Source of the DNA: Pseudonocardia humida
GTDB taxonomy: Bacteria; Actinomycetota; Actinomycetes; Mycobacteriales; Pseudonocardiaceae
Length of the DNA: 64,000 bases
Direction: 5' to 3'
NCBI RefSeq assembly: GCF_023898865.1
Contig: NZ_JAGSOV010000046.1
Coordinates: 62,001-126,000 of the forward strand
The notes below the pieces were generated by a model. That model was not told the origin of the DNA and ran no database searches. It saw only the letters and a program-made list of their open reading frames with translations. Of this stretch, positions 7,929 through 16,103 are shown piece by piece; position 1 is the stretch's first letter, and each line of letters begins with the position of its first letter. Position numbers and translations under genes: made by a program.

Positions 7929-9620
7929 ATGGACGCCACCGACCCCGGAGTCGATCTCAAGCCCCGCTCCCGCGCCGTCACCGACGGGCTGGAGGCCACC
8001 GCGTCCCGCGGCATGCTGCGCGCCGTCGGGATGGACGACGGCGACTTCGCCAAGCCGCAGATCGGGGTGGCGTCGAGCTGGAACGAGATCACCCCGTGCA
8101 ACCTGTCCCTGCAGCGGCTGGCCACCGCGGCCAAGGAGGGCGTGCACGCCGGCGGCGGCTACCCGCTGGAGTTCGGCACCATCTCGGTCTCCGACGGCAT
8201 CTCCATGGGCCACGTCGGCATGCACTACTCGCTGGTCAGCCGGGAGATCATCGCCGACTCGGTGGAGACGGTGGTGCAGGCCGAGCGGCTCGACGGCACC
8301 GTGCTGCTGGCCGGCTGCGACAAGAGCCTGCCCGGCATGCTCATGGCGGCCGCCCGCCTCGACCTGGCCTCGGTGTTCGTCTACGCGGGCTCGATCCTGC
8401 CCGGTTACGTCGACGGCCGGGAGGTCACGATCGCCGACGCGTTCACCGCCGTCGGCGCCTGCGCGCGCGGGCTGATCAGCCGCGAGGAGGTCGACGCCAT
8501 CGAGCGGGCGATCTGCCCGGGGGAGGGCGCCTGCGGCGGTATGTACACGGCCAACACCATGGCCAGCGCGGCCGAGGCGCTGGGGATGGCGCTGCCGGGG
8601 TCGGCGAGCCCGCCCGCGGTCGACCGGCGCCGCGACGGCATCGCCCGCGCCTCGGGGCAGGCGGTGGTGGCCCAGCTGGCCAAGGGCATCACCGCCCGCC
8701 AGATCATGACCAGGGAGGCCTTCGAGAACGCGATCGCGGTCGTGATGGCCTTCGGCGGGTCGACCAACGCCGTGCTGCACCTGCTGGCGATCGCCCGGGA
8801 GGCGGGCGTGCCGCTGGAGCTAGACGACTTCAACCGGATCGGCGACCGGGTCCCGCACCTGGCCGACGTCAAGCCGTTCGGCGCGCACGTGATGTCCACG
8901 ATCGACCGGGTGGGCGGGGTGCCGGTGGTGATGAAGGCGCTGCTCGACGCCGGCCTCCTGCACGGCGACGTGCTGACCGCGACCGGCCGGACGATGGCCG
9001 AGAACCTGGCCGAGATCGACCCGCCCGGCCTGGACGGGTCGATCCTGCGGGCCCTGGACAACCCCATCCACCCCACCGGCGGGCTGACGATCCTGCGCGG
9101 CTCCCTCGCCCCGGACGGCGCGGTGGTCAAGAGCGCCGGCTTCGACGCGGCCACCTTCGAGGGCACCGCCCGCGTCTTCGACGGCGAGGCGGGCGCGATG
9201 GCGGCGGTCGAGGACGGCACGCTCAAGGCGGGCGACGTCGTCGTCATCCGCTACGAGGGCCCGCGCGGCGGTCCGGGCATGCGCGAGATGCTCGCCGTCA
9301 CCGGCGCGATCAAGGGCGCGGGCCTGGGCAAGGACGTCCTGCTGCTCACCGACGGCCGGTTCTCCGGGGCGACGACGGGGCTGTGCGTCGGGCACGTGGC
9401 CCCCGAGGCCGTCGACGGGGGGCCGATCGCCTTCGTCCGCGACGGCGACCGCATCGTGCTGGACATGACCACCCGCACGCTGCACCTGGACGTCGACGCC
9501 GAGGAGCTGGCGCACCGCAGGGAGGGCTGGGTGCCGCGGGAGTCGGCGATGCGGTTCGGGGTGCTGGCCAAGTACGCGAAGCTGGTCGGCTCCGCGGCCG
9601 AGGGGGCGGTCTGCGGCTGA
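7929..9620 (+). CDS. ilvD: Dihydroxy-acid dehydratase (IlvD/Edd family)
   Basis: A 563-residue [Fe-S] dehydratase. Cluster and active-site motifs: WNEITPCN, GCDKSLPGM (Cys and carbamylatable Lys), CPGEGACGGMYTANTM and the catalytic-serine GRFSGATTG near the end; the C-terminus is GAVCG. The sequence fits the roughly 560-residue actinobacterial IlvD that makes 2-ketoisovalerate and 2-keto-3-methylvalerate in branched-chain amino acid synthesis. However, it diverges from the fucose operon and has a shared operator upstream. A sugar-acid dehydratase role (the family also dehydrates arabonate and xylonate) cannot be excluded. ATG at 7929; a GTG lies in frame at 7914. Confidence 0.85.
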   Translation: MDATDPGVDLKPRSRAVTDGLEATASRGMLRAVGMDDGDFAKPQIGVASSWNEITPCNLSLQRLATAAKEGVHAGGGYPLEFGTISVSDGISMGHVGMHYSLVSREIIADSVETVVQAERLDGTVLLAGCDKSLPGMLMAAARLDLASVFVYAGSILPGYVDGREVTIADAFTAVGACARGLISREEVDAIERAICPGEGACGGMYTANTMASAAEALGMALPGSASPPAVDRRRDGIARASGQAVVAQLAKGITARQIMTREAFENAIAVVMAFGGSTNAVLHLLAIAREAGVPLELDDFNRIGDRVPHLADVKPFGAHVMSTIDRVGGVPVVMKALLDAGLLHGDVLTATGRTMAENLAEIDPPGLDGSILRALDNPIHPTGGLTILRGSLAPDGAVVKSAGFDAATFEGTARVFDGEAGAMAAVEDGTLKAGDVVVIRYEGPRGGPGMREMLAVTGAIKGAGLGKDVLLLTDGRFSGATTGLCVGHVAPEAVDGGPIAFVRDGDRIVLDMTTRTLHLDVDAEELAHRREGWVPRESAMRFGVLAKYAKLVGSAAEGAVCG

Positions 9621-9627
9621 GGGTCCG

Positions 9628-10989
9628 TCAGCCGCGCAGCAGCTCGGCGGGGTGCACGGCCACCACCCGGCCGTCGACGAGCAGCAGGACGTGCTCGGCG
9701 GGGCCGAGCCGGGCGGCGGCGCTGTCGACCGCCTCCCCGGCGCCCACGGCCGTGGCCGGGACCGCGTGCCCGGCCACGTCCTCGTCGGCGCGGCCGGGCT
9801 CGCCGTCCACCACCGCCCGCAGCGCCTCCACCCGCACCACGCCGAGCACCTCGGGCAGGGAGCGGGTGGGGTCGCCGGACTCGCGCGCGACGACCACGGC
9901 GACCGGTCCCTCGCGGTGCGCGCGCAGCACCTCGGCCAGCGGAGTGCCGCCCGGGGCGACCGGGAGCCGGGCGGCGCCCGGCAGCCGGTCGCGCACCCGG
10001 GGGCCGGCCGCGGCGTCCTGGAAGCCGAGCCGGGTCAGCCAGCCGTCGTCGAAGTACTTGGACAGGTAGTTGCGCCCGGAGTCGGGCAGGATCACCACGA
10101 CCAGGTCGCGCGGGCCCAGCTCCTCGGCCAGCCGCAGGGCGGCGGCCACCGCGCAGCCCGACGACCCGCCGACCAGCAGCCCCTCCTCGTGGGCGAGGCG
10201 GCGGGTCATCCGCAGCGACTCGCGGTCCGGGACGCGCAGCATCCGGTCGACCACGGCGGGGTCGTAGACCTGCGGGGAGTCCTCGCCGCGGGTGTCGGGG
10301 TGGCGGTAGTGCCCGACGCTCTCCACGTAGTACGGGCTGCCGTCGCCCCCGCCGTACACCGAGGCCTCCGGGTCGGCGCCGACCACGACGACGCCGTGGC
10401 CGCGCAGGAAGCGGCCGGTGCCGCTGATGGTGCCGCCGGTGCCGATCCCGGAGACCAGGTGGGTGACCCGCCCGTCGGTCTGGCGCCAGATCTCCGGGCC
10501 GGTGGTCAGCTCGTGCACGCGCGGGTTGGCGGGGTTGTCGTACTGGTTGGCGTACCAGCCACCGGGGGTCTGCTCGGCGATGCGCGCGGCCAGGTTCTTG
10601 ACGTGGCGGGGGTGCTCGCGGGGCAGCGTGCCGATGGTCTCCACCACCTCGGCGCCGTAGGCCCGCAGCAGCGTGACCTTCTCCCGGGCGATCGTGTTCG
10701 GCACCACGAACACCGCCCGGTGGCCGTGCTGGGCGGCGACCACGGCCAGTCCCACCCCGGTGTTGCCCGACGTGGCCTCGACGATCACCCCGCCGCCGGT
10801 GGGCGGCAGCGCCCCCGTGCGCTCCGCGTCGCGGACCATGGCGAGGGCCGCGCGGTCCTTCACGGAGCCACCAGGGTTGCTGAACTCCACCTTGCCGTAC
10901 ACGGCCGGGGCCAGGCCCGCGGTCACGCGGTTGAGCCGGACCAGCGGTGTTTCGCCGACGGCATCCAGGACGGATTCGTGGATGGTCAC
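9628..10989 (-). CDS. Cystathionine beta-synthase-like PLP enzyme
   Basis: A 453-residue fold-type II PLP enzyme with C-terminal regulatory domains. SNPGGSVKDR carries the Schiff-base lysine at K44, TSGNTGVGL is the phosphate/substrate loop, and SGIGTGGTISG binds PLP phosphate. Residues 1-310 match the CBS/cysteine synthase core. Residues 330-453 resemble a degenerate tandem CBS domain pair (GTPLAEVLRAH; AEHVLLLVDGRVV), as in bacterial cystathionine beta-synthases of about 455 residues. It condenses serine or O-acetylserine with homocysteine or sulfide. GTG start (VTIHESVLDAVGETPLV). Convergent with ilvD, with only 7 bp between. Confidence 0.85.
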   Translation of the reverse strand: MTIHESVLDAVGETPLVRLNRVTAGLAPAVYGKVEFSNPGGSVKDRAALAMVRDAERTGALPPTGGGVIVEATSGNTGVGLAVVAAQHGHRAVFVVPNTIAREKVTLLRAYGAEVVETIGTLPREHPRHVKNLAARIAEQTPGGWYANQYDNPANPRVHELTTGPEIWRQTDGRVTHLVSGIGTGGTISGTGRFLRGHGVVVVGADPEASVYGGGDGSPYYVESVGHYRHPDTRGEDSPQVYDPAVVDRMLRVPDRESLRMTRRLAHEEGLLVGGSSGCAVAAALRLAEELGPRDLVVVILPDSGRNYLSKYFDDGWLTRLGFQDAAAGPRVRDRLPGAARLPVAPGGTPLAEVLRAHREGPVAVVVARESGDPTRSLPEVLGVVRVEALRAVVDGEPGRADEDVAGHAVPATAVGAGEAVDSAAARLGPAEHVLLLVDGRVVAVHPAELLRG

Positions 10990-11101
10990 GTCCTGATCGT
11001 GCCTCACCGATCCCGCACGCATGTACGAGTTGGCGAAGGAGGCCAGCCTCTCGGCTGGTGTGAACCGGGACGGCGGGCGTCGCGGTCCGTAGGCTGCCGC
11101 G

Positions 11102-11689
11102 GTGTCGACATTGCCCGGGGACTGGAGCAGCTGGCGCGACCGGTTCACTGTGGACGGTTACGACGAACGGTGGCGGGCGATGGCGGCCGCCGGTCGCGAC
11201 CCGCACGGCGAGGCGGCCTTCGTGATGGCGTTCTCGCCGGTCAGCGCCCTGGACGCGGGGTGCGGGACCGGGCGGGTCGCGATCGAGCTGGCCCGCCGGG
11301 GAGTCGACGTGGTCGGCGTGGACGCCGACCCGGAGATGGTCGACGCGGCCCGGCGCAAGGCCCCGGAACTGCCCTGGCGGGTCGCCGACCTGGCCGAACT
11401 CGATCTCGGGCGGCGGTTCGACGTGGTCGTGCTGGCCGGCAACGTCGTGCCGTACGTCACTGCGGCCTCCCGAACAGCCGCGATCGCACGCTGTGCGCGC
11501 CACCTCACGCCCGGTGGCCGTCTGGTGGCCGGGTTCGCGCTGCGACCCGGCTGGCCGACCCCGGCCGAGTACGACCGCTGGTGCGCCGACGCCGGCCTGC
11601 TGCCGACCGAGCGGTACGCCACCTGGGACCGCGAGGCCCTCGGCGACGACCCCCGCTACGCCGTCCTGGTGCACGCGGCGCCGGGGTGA
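11102..11689 (+). CDS. Class I SAM-dependent methyltransferase
   Basis: A 195-residue Rossmann methyltransferase. Motif I is ALDAGCGTGRVAIELARRG near residue 50, the acidic motif II end is VVGVDADPEM, and the post-I region is DVVVLAGNVVPYV. There is a YDERWRAM segment near the N-terminus. Substrate is unknown. The GTG start at 11102 gives a family-normal length. The gene diverges from the cystathionine beta-synthase gene (112-bp spacer) and converges on aroE with 4 bp between stops. Confidence 0.8.
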   Translation: MSTLPGDWSSWRDRFTVDGYDERWRAMAAAGRDPHGEAAFVMAFSPVSALDAGCGTGRVAIELARRGVDVVGVDADPEMVDAARRKAPELPWRVADLAELDLGRRFDVVVLAGNVVPYVTAASRTAAIARCARHLTPGGRLVAGFALRPGWPTPAEYDRWCADAGLLPTERYATWDREALGDDPRYAVLVHAAPG

Positions 11690-11693
11690 GGGC

Positions 11694-12512
11694 TCACGCC
11701 CGGGCGGCGACGGCGTCCTCCAGGGCCACGCGCATCGCCCCCACCGGGCCCGGCCGCCCGGTCATCAGGGCCACCTGGGCCGCCGCCTGGTGCAGCAGCA
11801 CCTCCAGCCCGCTGACGACCCGGGCGCCCGCGGCCGCCGCGGCCGCCGCGAACGGCGTCGGCCACGGCGCGTAGACGACGTCCAGGACGACCGCGCCGCG
11901 ACCGGCGCCGGTGAGCGCGTCGGCGGCCGGGCCCGGCAGGGTGGAGATCGCGACCTCCGCGCCGGCCAGCGCCCGCGCCGCGCGCACCGGGTCGGACAGG
12001 TCCTCCCGCAGCGCCGGAGCCATCCCGAGCCGCTCGGCCGCGGCGCGCAGCTCGCCCGCCCGGGCCGCCGACCGGACGAGCACGGTGACGTCGGTCGCGC
12101 CGATCTCGCGCAGCGCGGCCAGCGCGGCCTGCGCCGTCCCGCCCGCCCCGAGGACCACCGCCGGCCCGGTGCCCGCGCCGGCCCCGCGCAGGGCGGCGAC
12201 GATCCCGGCGACGTCGGTGTTCTCGGCGCGGCGGCGCCCGCCGCGCAGGACCAGGGTGTTGGCCGCGCCGGTCGCCGCGACCAGCGGCGAGACCTCGTCG
12301 GCGACCTCCAGGGCGACCCGCTTGAGCGGCATCGTCAGCGACAGCCCCGCCCAGTCGTCGTCCAGCCCGGCGACGAAGCCGGCCAGCTGGTGCTCCGAGC
12401 ACTCGTGGGCGTCGTAGTGCCAGTCGTGCAACCCGAGGGCGGCGTAGGCCGCCCCGTGCAGCACGGGCGAGAGCGAGTGCCCCACCGGGGACCCCAACAC
12501 CGCAGCGCGCAT
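11694..12512 (-). CDS. aroE: Shikimate dehydrogenase
   Basis: A 272-residue shikimate 5-dehydrogenase. LGSPVGHSLSPVLH near residues 6-19 binds shikimate, the catalytic lysine is K64 in LTMPLKRVAL, and NTD contacts substrate. The nucleotide site is VVLGAGGTAQAALAAL and the C-terminal substrate motif is GLEVLLHQAAAQ. It reduces 3-dehydroshikimate with NADPH in the aromatic amino acid pathway. ATG at 12512. In many actinobacteria aroE sits with aroC/aroK; here it is alone, with a divergent DprE2-like gene. Confidence 0.92.
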   Translation of the reverse strand: MRAAVLGSPVGHSLSPVLHGAAYAALGLHDWHYDAHECSEHQLAGFVAGLDDDWAGLSLTMPLKRVALEVADEVSPLVAATGAANTLVLRGGRRRAENTDVAGIVAALRGAGAGTGPAVVLGAGGTAQAALAALREIGATDVTVLVRSAARAGELRAAAERLGMAPALREDLSDPVRAARALAGAEVAISTLPGPAADALTGAGRGAVVLDVVYAPWPTPFAAAAAAAGARVVSGLEVLLHQAAAQVALMTGRPGPVGAMRVALEDAVAARA

Positions 12513-12621
12513 GGGGCCAGCATCCCATTGCGGTCCGGGCGCCCGACCCGTGCCGCCCCCGGCGCGGTCGGGGTGACCGTGCACCGCTACGTCGAGGACG
12601 TCCGGGCCTAGGGTGCGCGGC

Positions 12622-13359
12622 GTGGCTGAGACGGTGCTGGTGCTGGGCGGACGCAGCGAGATCGGGATCGAGGTGGCGCGGCGGCTGGCGCCGGGCGCGA
12701 CGGTCGTGCTGGCCGCCCGGCGGGCCGACGACCTCGACGCCGAGGAGAAGCTGGTGCGGGAGGCCGGGGCGGCCGCGGTCGAGCGTGTCGAGTTCGACGC
12801 CGACGACCTCGACGGGCACGGCCCGTTCCTGGACGGCGTGCTGGCTCGCCACCCCCGGCTCGACGTCGTGCTCGTCGCGTTCGGGATCCTCGGCGACCAG
12901 GCGCTCGCCGAGCGCGACCCGGCGCACGCGGTGCGGATCGTGCACACCGACTACGTCGCCCAGGTCGCCGTCCTCACCCGGCTGGCCACGGTCCTGCGCG
13001 CGCAGGGCGGCGGCCGGCTGGTGGTGTTCTCCTCGGTGGCCGGGGCCCGGGTGCGGCGGGCCAACTACGTCTACGGCTCGGCCAAGTCCGGGCTGGACGG
13101 GTTCGCCTCCGGCCTGGCCGACGCCCTGCACGGCAGCGGCGTGCGGCTGCTGCTGGTGCGCCCGGGCTTCGTCATCGGCCGGATGACCGAGGGCATGCGC
13201 CCGGCGCCGTTCTCCTCGACCCCCGAGCAGGTCGCCGAGGCCACCGTCGCCGCGCTGCGCCGCGGTCGTGGCGAGGTGTGGGTGCCCGGCGTCCTGCGCC
13301 CGGTGTTCGCCCTGCTGCGCCACGCCCCCCGGGCCCTCTGGCGCCGCATGCCCCGCTGA
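12622..13359 (+). CDS. SDR family reductase, DprE2-like
   Basis: A 245-residue short-chain dehydrogenase. VLVLGGRSEIGIEVARRL is the N-terminal nucleotide motif, SSVAG supplies the catalytic serine, and YGSAKSGLDGF supplies Tyr and Lys. The stretch VRRANYVYGSAKSGLDGF and the C-terminal VLRHAPRALWRRMP closely follow mycobacterial decaprenylphosphoryl-2-keto-ribose reductase (DprE2), which completes decaprenylphosphoryl-arabinose for arabinan. No DprE1 oxidase gene is adjacent, so the role is tentative. Start is the GTG at 12622 (VAETVLVLGG); a GTG at 12613 is in frame. A weak GCCCCG/CGGGGC hairpin (13350-13371) overlaps its stop codon. Confidence 0.75.
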   Translation: MAETVLVLGGRSEIGIEVARRLAPGATVVLAARRADDLDAEEKLVREAGAAAVERVEFDADDLDGHGPFLDGVLARHPRLDVVLVAFGILGDQALAERDPAHAVRIVHTDYVAQVAVLTRLATVLRAQGGGRLVVFSSVAGARVRRANYVYGSAKSGLDGFASGLADALHGSGVRLLLVRPGFVIGRMTEGMRPAPFSSTPEQVAEATVAALRRGRGEVWVPGVLRPVFALLRHAPRALWRRMPR

Positions 13360-13505
13360 CCGGTTCGGGGCGGGTGGACTCCGCGGGGTGATAGCGCCTA
13401 CTGGAACCGTTTCGTAACGTCAGCGTCATCCGTGCCTCGCAGGATCGCCTTTCCCGCGACGGGTGATCGGCGCCAGTTCGATCAGTGGCAGTCAGGAGCC
13501 AGGAC

Positions 13506-14372
13506 ATGGGCGGCAGATGGCGGTCGGCGCTGATGACCGCCGCCGGGTTCGTGCTGCTGGTGCTGCTGTGGGAGCTGGCGAAGCTGGTGCTGCCCGACGC
13601 CGGCGTGAGCGTGGGCGACACCCGCGTCCTGCCGCGCACCGACGACGCCGCCATGCCGCACGTGTGGACGGTGCTCGCCCAGCTCGGCCGGCCCGAGGTG
13701 GCCGTGCCCGGTGCGCGCCTGGTCGGCGTCGCGGTCGCCGCGGCCGCGCTGTTCACCCTCGGGCTGGCGCTGGGCGGGCTGGTGCTCGGCGCGGTGCTGG
13801 GCATGGTCCTGGCCCTGGTGATGCTGCGCTTCGAGCTGGTCGAGCGGGCCGCGCTGCCTTACGTCGTGCTGTCCCAGACCGTGCCGCTGATCGCGATCGC
13901 GCCGCTGGTCGCCGGCTGGGGCGGCAAGATCGCGATCCTGGGCTGGTCGTGGCAGCCCTGGGCCAGCGTCATGGTGATCTCGTCGTACCTGGCGTTCTTC
14001 CCGGTGGCGGTGGGCATGCTGCGCGGGCTGTCGTCGCCGATCCGGGCGGACGTCGAGCTGTTCCGCGCGATGGCCGCCGGCTGGTGGACCACGCTGCTGC
14101 GGCTGCGGCTGCCGGCCTCGGTCCCGCACCTGCTGCCCGCGCTGCGGCTGGCCACGGCGGCCGCCGTGGTCGGGGCCATCGTCGCGGAGATCTCCACCGG
14201 CACCCGCGGCGGGATCGGCCGGCTGATCATCGAGTACGCCCAGTCGGCCACCGGCGACCCGTCGCGGATGTACGCGGCGATCCTGGGCGCGGCCGTGCTG
14301 GGCCTGGTCGCCGCGGGCGCGGTCGGGTTGCTGGACGTGGGGTTGCGGCGCTACCGGGGGAGTGTGCGGTGA
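13506..14372 (+). CDS. ABC transporter permease (NMT1/THI5-type importer, RibX/SsuC-like)
   Basis: A 288-residue BPD_transp_1 permease. About six membrane segments are visible, with the EAA-like loop near RAMAAGWWTTLLRLRLPASV before the ATPase-contact helix. The stretch between the first two helices (residues 28-58, containing GDTRVLPRTDD) is a longer extracellular loop than in the partner permease. AGGAG lies 7 nt upstream of the ATG at 13506. It overlaps the ATPase gene by 4 nt (GTGA). With the second permease it would form a heterodimeric channel. Substrate is probably a pyrimidine, flavin or sulfonate-like compound (inference). Confidence 0.82.
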   Translation: MGGRWRSALMTAAGFVLLVLLWELAKLVLPDAGVSVGDTRVLPRTDDAAMPHVWTVLAQLGRPEVAVPGARLVGVAVAAAALFTLGLALGGLVLGAVLGMVLALVMLRFELVERAALPYVVLSQTVPLIAIAPLVAGWGGKIAILGWSWQPWASVMVISSYLAFFPVAVGMLRGLSSPIRADVELFRAMAAGWWTTLLRLRLPASVPHLLPALRLATAAAVVGAIVAEISTGTRGGIGRLIIEYAQSATGDPSRMYAAILGAAVLGLVAAGAVGLLDVGLRRYRGSVR

Positions 14373-15244
14373 CGGGGACGGCGGACGGGGCCGGGGACGA
14401 GACGGCGGACGGGGCGGCGGACGCGACGGCCGCGGTGCGGCTGGTCGGCCTGGACAAGGCCTTCGGGTCGGTGCGGGCGCTCACCGGGATCGACCTGACC
14501 GTGGCCGGCGGCGAGTTCGTGTCGCTGATCGGGCCGTCGGGCTGCGGCAAGTCGACGCTGCTGCGCGTGGTGGCCGACCTGGAGCAGCCCACGGCCGGCA
14601 CCGTCGAGGTCAGCGGCAAGACGGCCCGCCGCGCCCGGCTCGACCAGGACTACGGGATCGCGTTCCAGCAGGCGGGCCTGCTGGAGTGGCGCACGGTCGC
14701 GGAGAACGTGGAGCTGCCGCTGCAGGTGCACGGCGTCGGGAAGGCCGAGCGCCGGCAGCGGGCGGGCGAGCTGCTGGAGCTGGTCGGCCTGGCCGACTTC
14801 GCCGGTTCCCGGCCCGGCCAGCTCTCCGGCGGCATGCAGCAGCGGGTGGCGATCGCCAGGGCGCTGGCCCCGAGCCCGCAGCTGCTGCTGATGGACGAGC
14901 CGTTCGGGGCGCTCGACGAGATGACCCGGGAGCGGATGCAGGCCGAGCTGCTGCGGATCGCCGGCGAGACCGGGGCGGCGGTCCTGTTCGTCACGCACTC
15001 GATTCCGGAGGCCGCCGTGCTGTCCGACCGGGTCGTGGTGATGTCGGCGCGCCCGGGCCGGATCACCGACGTCATCGACGGCTGCCGCCCCCGCGGGACC
15101 CGCGCGCCCCTCGGGCACGGCGTCGACGGCGCCGAGCTCGCCGGGGACGCCCTGTCCGACCGGGTCGACGACGTCCGCGAGTCCACCGCCTTCTTCGCCG
15201 CGATCACCGCGGTCCGCGAGGCCCTGCGCAAGGGGCACGGATGA
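14369..15244 (+). CDS. ABC transporter ATP-binding protein (SsuB/TauB/ThiZ-like)
   Basis: A 291-residue ATPase. Residues 1-25 are an Asp/Ala/Gly-rich leader. Walker A is GPSGCGKST, the Q-loop is AFQQAGLLEW, the signature is LSGGMQQRVAIARAL, Walker B is LLLMDEPFGALDE and the H-loop is FVTHS. These are the features of nitrate/sulfonate/taurine and NMT1-type importers. The C-terminal 50 residues after ARPGRITDVIDG are family-typical. It overlaps the first permease by GTGA (14369-14372) and is followed by a 73-nt spacer with a mini-ORF. Confidence 0.9.
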   Translation: MTGTADGAGDETADGAADATAAVRLVGLDKAFGSVRALTGIDLTVAGGEFVSLIGPSGCGKSTLLRVVADLEQPTAGTVEVSGKTARRARLDQDYGIAFQQAGLLEWRTVAENVELPLQVHGVGKAERRQRAGELLELVGLADFAGSRPGQLSGGMQQRVAIARALAPSPQLLLMDEPFGALDEMTRERMQAELLRIAGETGAAVLFVTHSIPEAAVLSDRVVVMSARPGRITDVIDGCRPRGTRAPLGHGVDGAELAGDALSDRVDDVRESTAFFAAITAVREALRKGHG

Positions 15245-15318
15245 GCGAGCTCGCGAGCGGACCAGCGACGCAGCGCCTGCCCGCGTCGCCGAGCGAGCGC
15301 AGCGGGGGAGAGCGATGA
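15241..15318 (+). repeat. Intercistronic SELAS element, copy A (25-codon mini-ORF)
   Basis: The 73 nt from the ATPase stop (TGA 15242) to the base before the permease ATG (15315) form an open frame. It starts with ATG at 15241, overlapping the ATPase stop as ATGA, and ends with TGA at 15316-15318, overlapping the permease start as ATGA. The peptide begins MSELAS and ends SGGER. Two more copies of identical length lie at 27444 and 28369. The 3' end (GGGGGAGAGCG) supplies a ribosome binding site. Whether the peptide is made or only the DNA/RNA repeat matters is unknown. Confidence 0.6.
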
Positions 15319-16067
15319 GGTCTGTGCTGAGGGCCTGGCCGCCGCTGGCGCTGGGCGTGCTCGGGCTGGTGGCCTGGGAGCTGGTCGTGCGGCTGGCCGG
15401 GGTGCCGGCGTTCCTGCTGCCCGCGCCCAGCGCCATCGGCGCGGCGATCGGCCAGCAGTTCGGCGTGCTGCTGAGCACCTCGGCCGTCACCGGCGGGAAC
15501 GCGCTGGTCGGGCTGCTCGCCGGGTTCGGGCTCGGCGTGCTGCTGGCCCTGCTGGCCGCCTGGTCGCGGCTGCTGCGCGAGCTGACCACCCCGGTGGTGC
15601 TGGCGGCCAGCGCGGTGCCGATCGTGGCGCTCGCGCCGGTGTTCACCACGATGTTCGGCTCCACCACCGAGCTGCCGCGCCGGCTGGTGGTCACGATCGT
15701 CGTGCTGGTGCCGGTGTTCGTCTCCACGGCCCGCGGGCTGCGCCAGGTCCTCCCCGTGCACGACGAGCTGATGACCGCGCTGGCCGCGTCGCCGTGGCAG
15801 CACGCCCGGTTCGTCCGGCTGCCCGGCGCGGTGCCCCACATCGTCACCGGGCTGCGGCTGGCCGCCCCGGCCGCGGTCATCGCCGCGATCGTCGCCGAGT
15901 ACTTCGGGGGCCTGCAGAACGGGCTGGGCAGCCGGGTCTCCTCCGCGGCCGCCAACACCGCCTACGCCAGGGCGTGGGCCTTCGTCGCCGCCTCGATCGT
16001 GCTGGGGCTGCTGTTCCACCTGGCCGGGTCGCTCACCGAGCGCCTGGTGACCCGCGGCCGGACCTGA
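15315..16067 (+). CDS. ABC transporter permease (second subunit of NMT1/THI5-type importer)
   Basis: A 250-residue BPD_transp_1 permease with about six membrane helices and the characteristic EAA loop around MTALAASPWQHARFVRLPGA. The LPAPSAIGAAI motif near residue 35 is common in SsuC/ThiX/RibX-type permeases. It pairs with the product of 13506-14372. ATG start, ribosome binding site in the preceding repeat. The substrate-binding lipoprotein follows after 36 bp. Confidence 0.88.
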   Translation: MRSVLRAWPPLALGVLGLVAWELVVRLAGVPAFLLPAPSAIGAAIGQQFGVLLSTSAVTGGNALVGLLAGFGLGVLLALLAAWSRLLRELTTPVVLAASAVPIVALAPVFTTMFGSTTELPRRLVVTIVVLVPVFVSTARGLRQVLPVHDELMTALAASPWQHARFVRLPGAVPHIVTGLRLAAPAAVIAAIVAEYFGGLQNGLGSRVSSAAANTAYARAWAFVAASIVLGLLFHLAGSLTERLVTRGRT

Positions 16068-16103
16068 GGGTCCGGGCGCGGGAGTCCACGAAGGAGGGGT
16101 CAG

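Noticed and set aside
6386..10069. A 1227-codon open frame across several genes
   Set aside because: Antisense/out-of-frame to fucD, ilvD and the CBS gene; Arg/Gly-rich without domains.
13360..13505. TPP or FMN riboswitch before the NMT1/THI5-type importer
   Set aside because: No CTGAGA-like or FMN conserved boxes found; only a normal ribosome site is seen.
15241..15318. Extended N-terminus of the permease at 15315
   Set aside because: The mini-ORF is in a different frame and stops within the permease start codon, so it cannot be an N-terminal extension.
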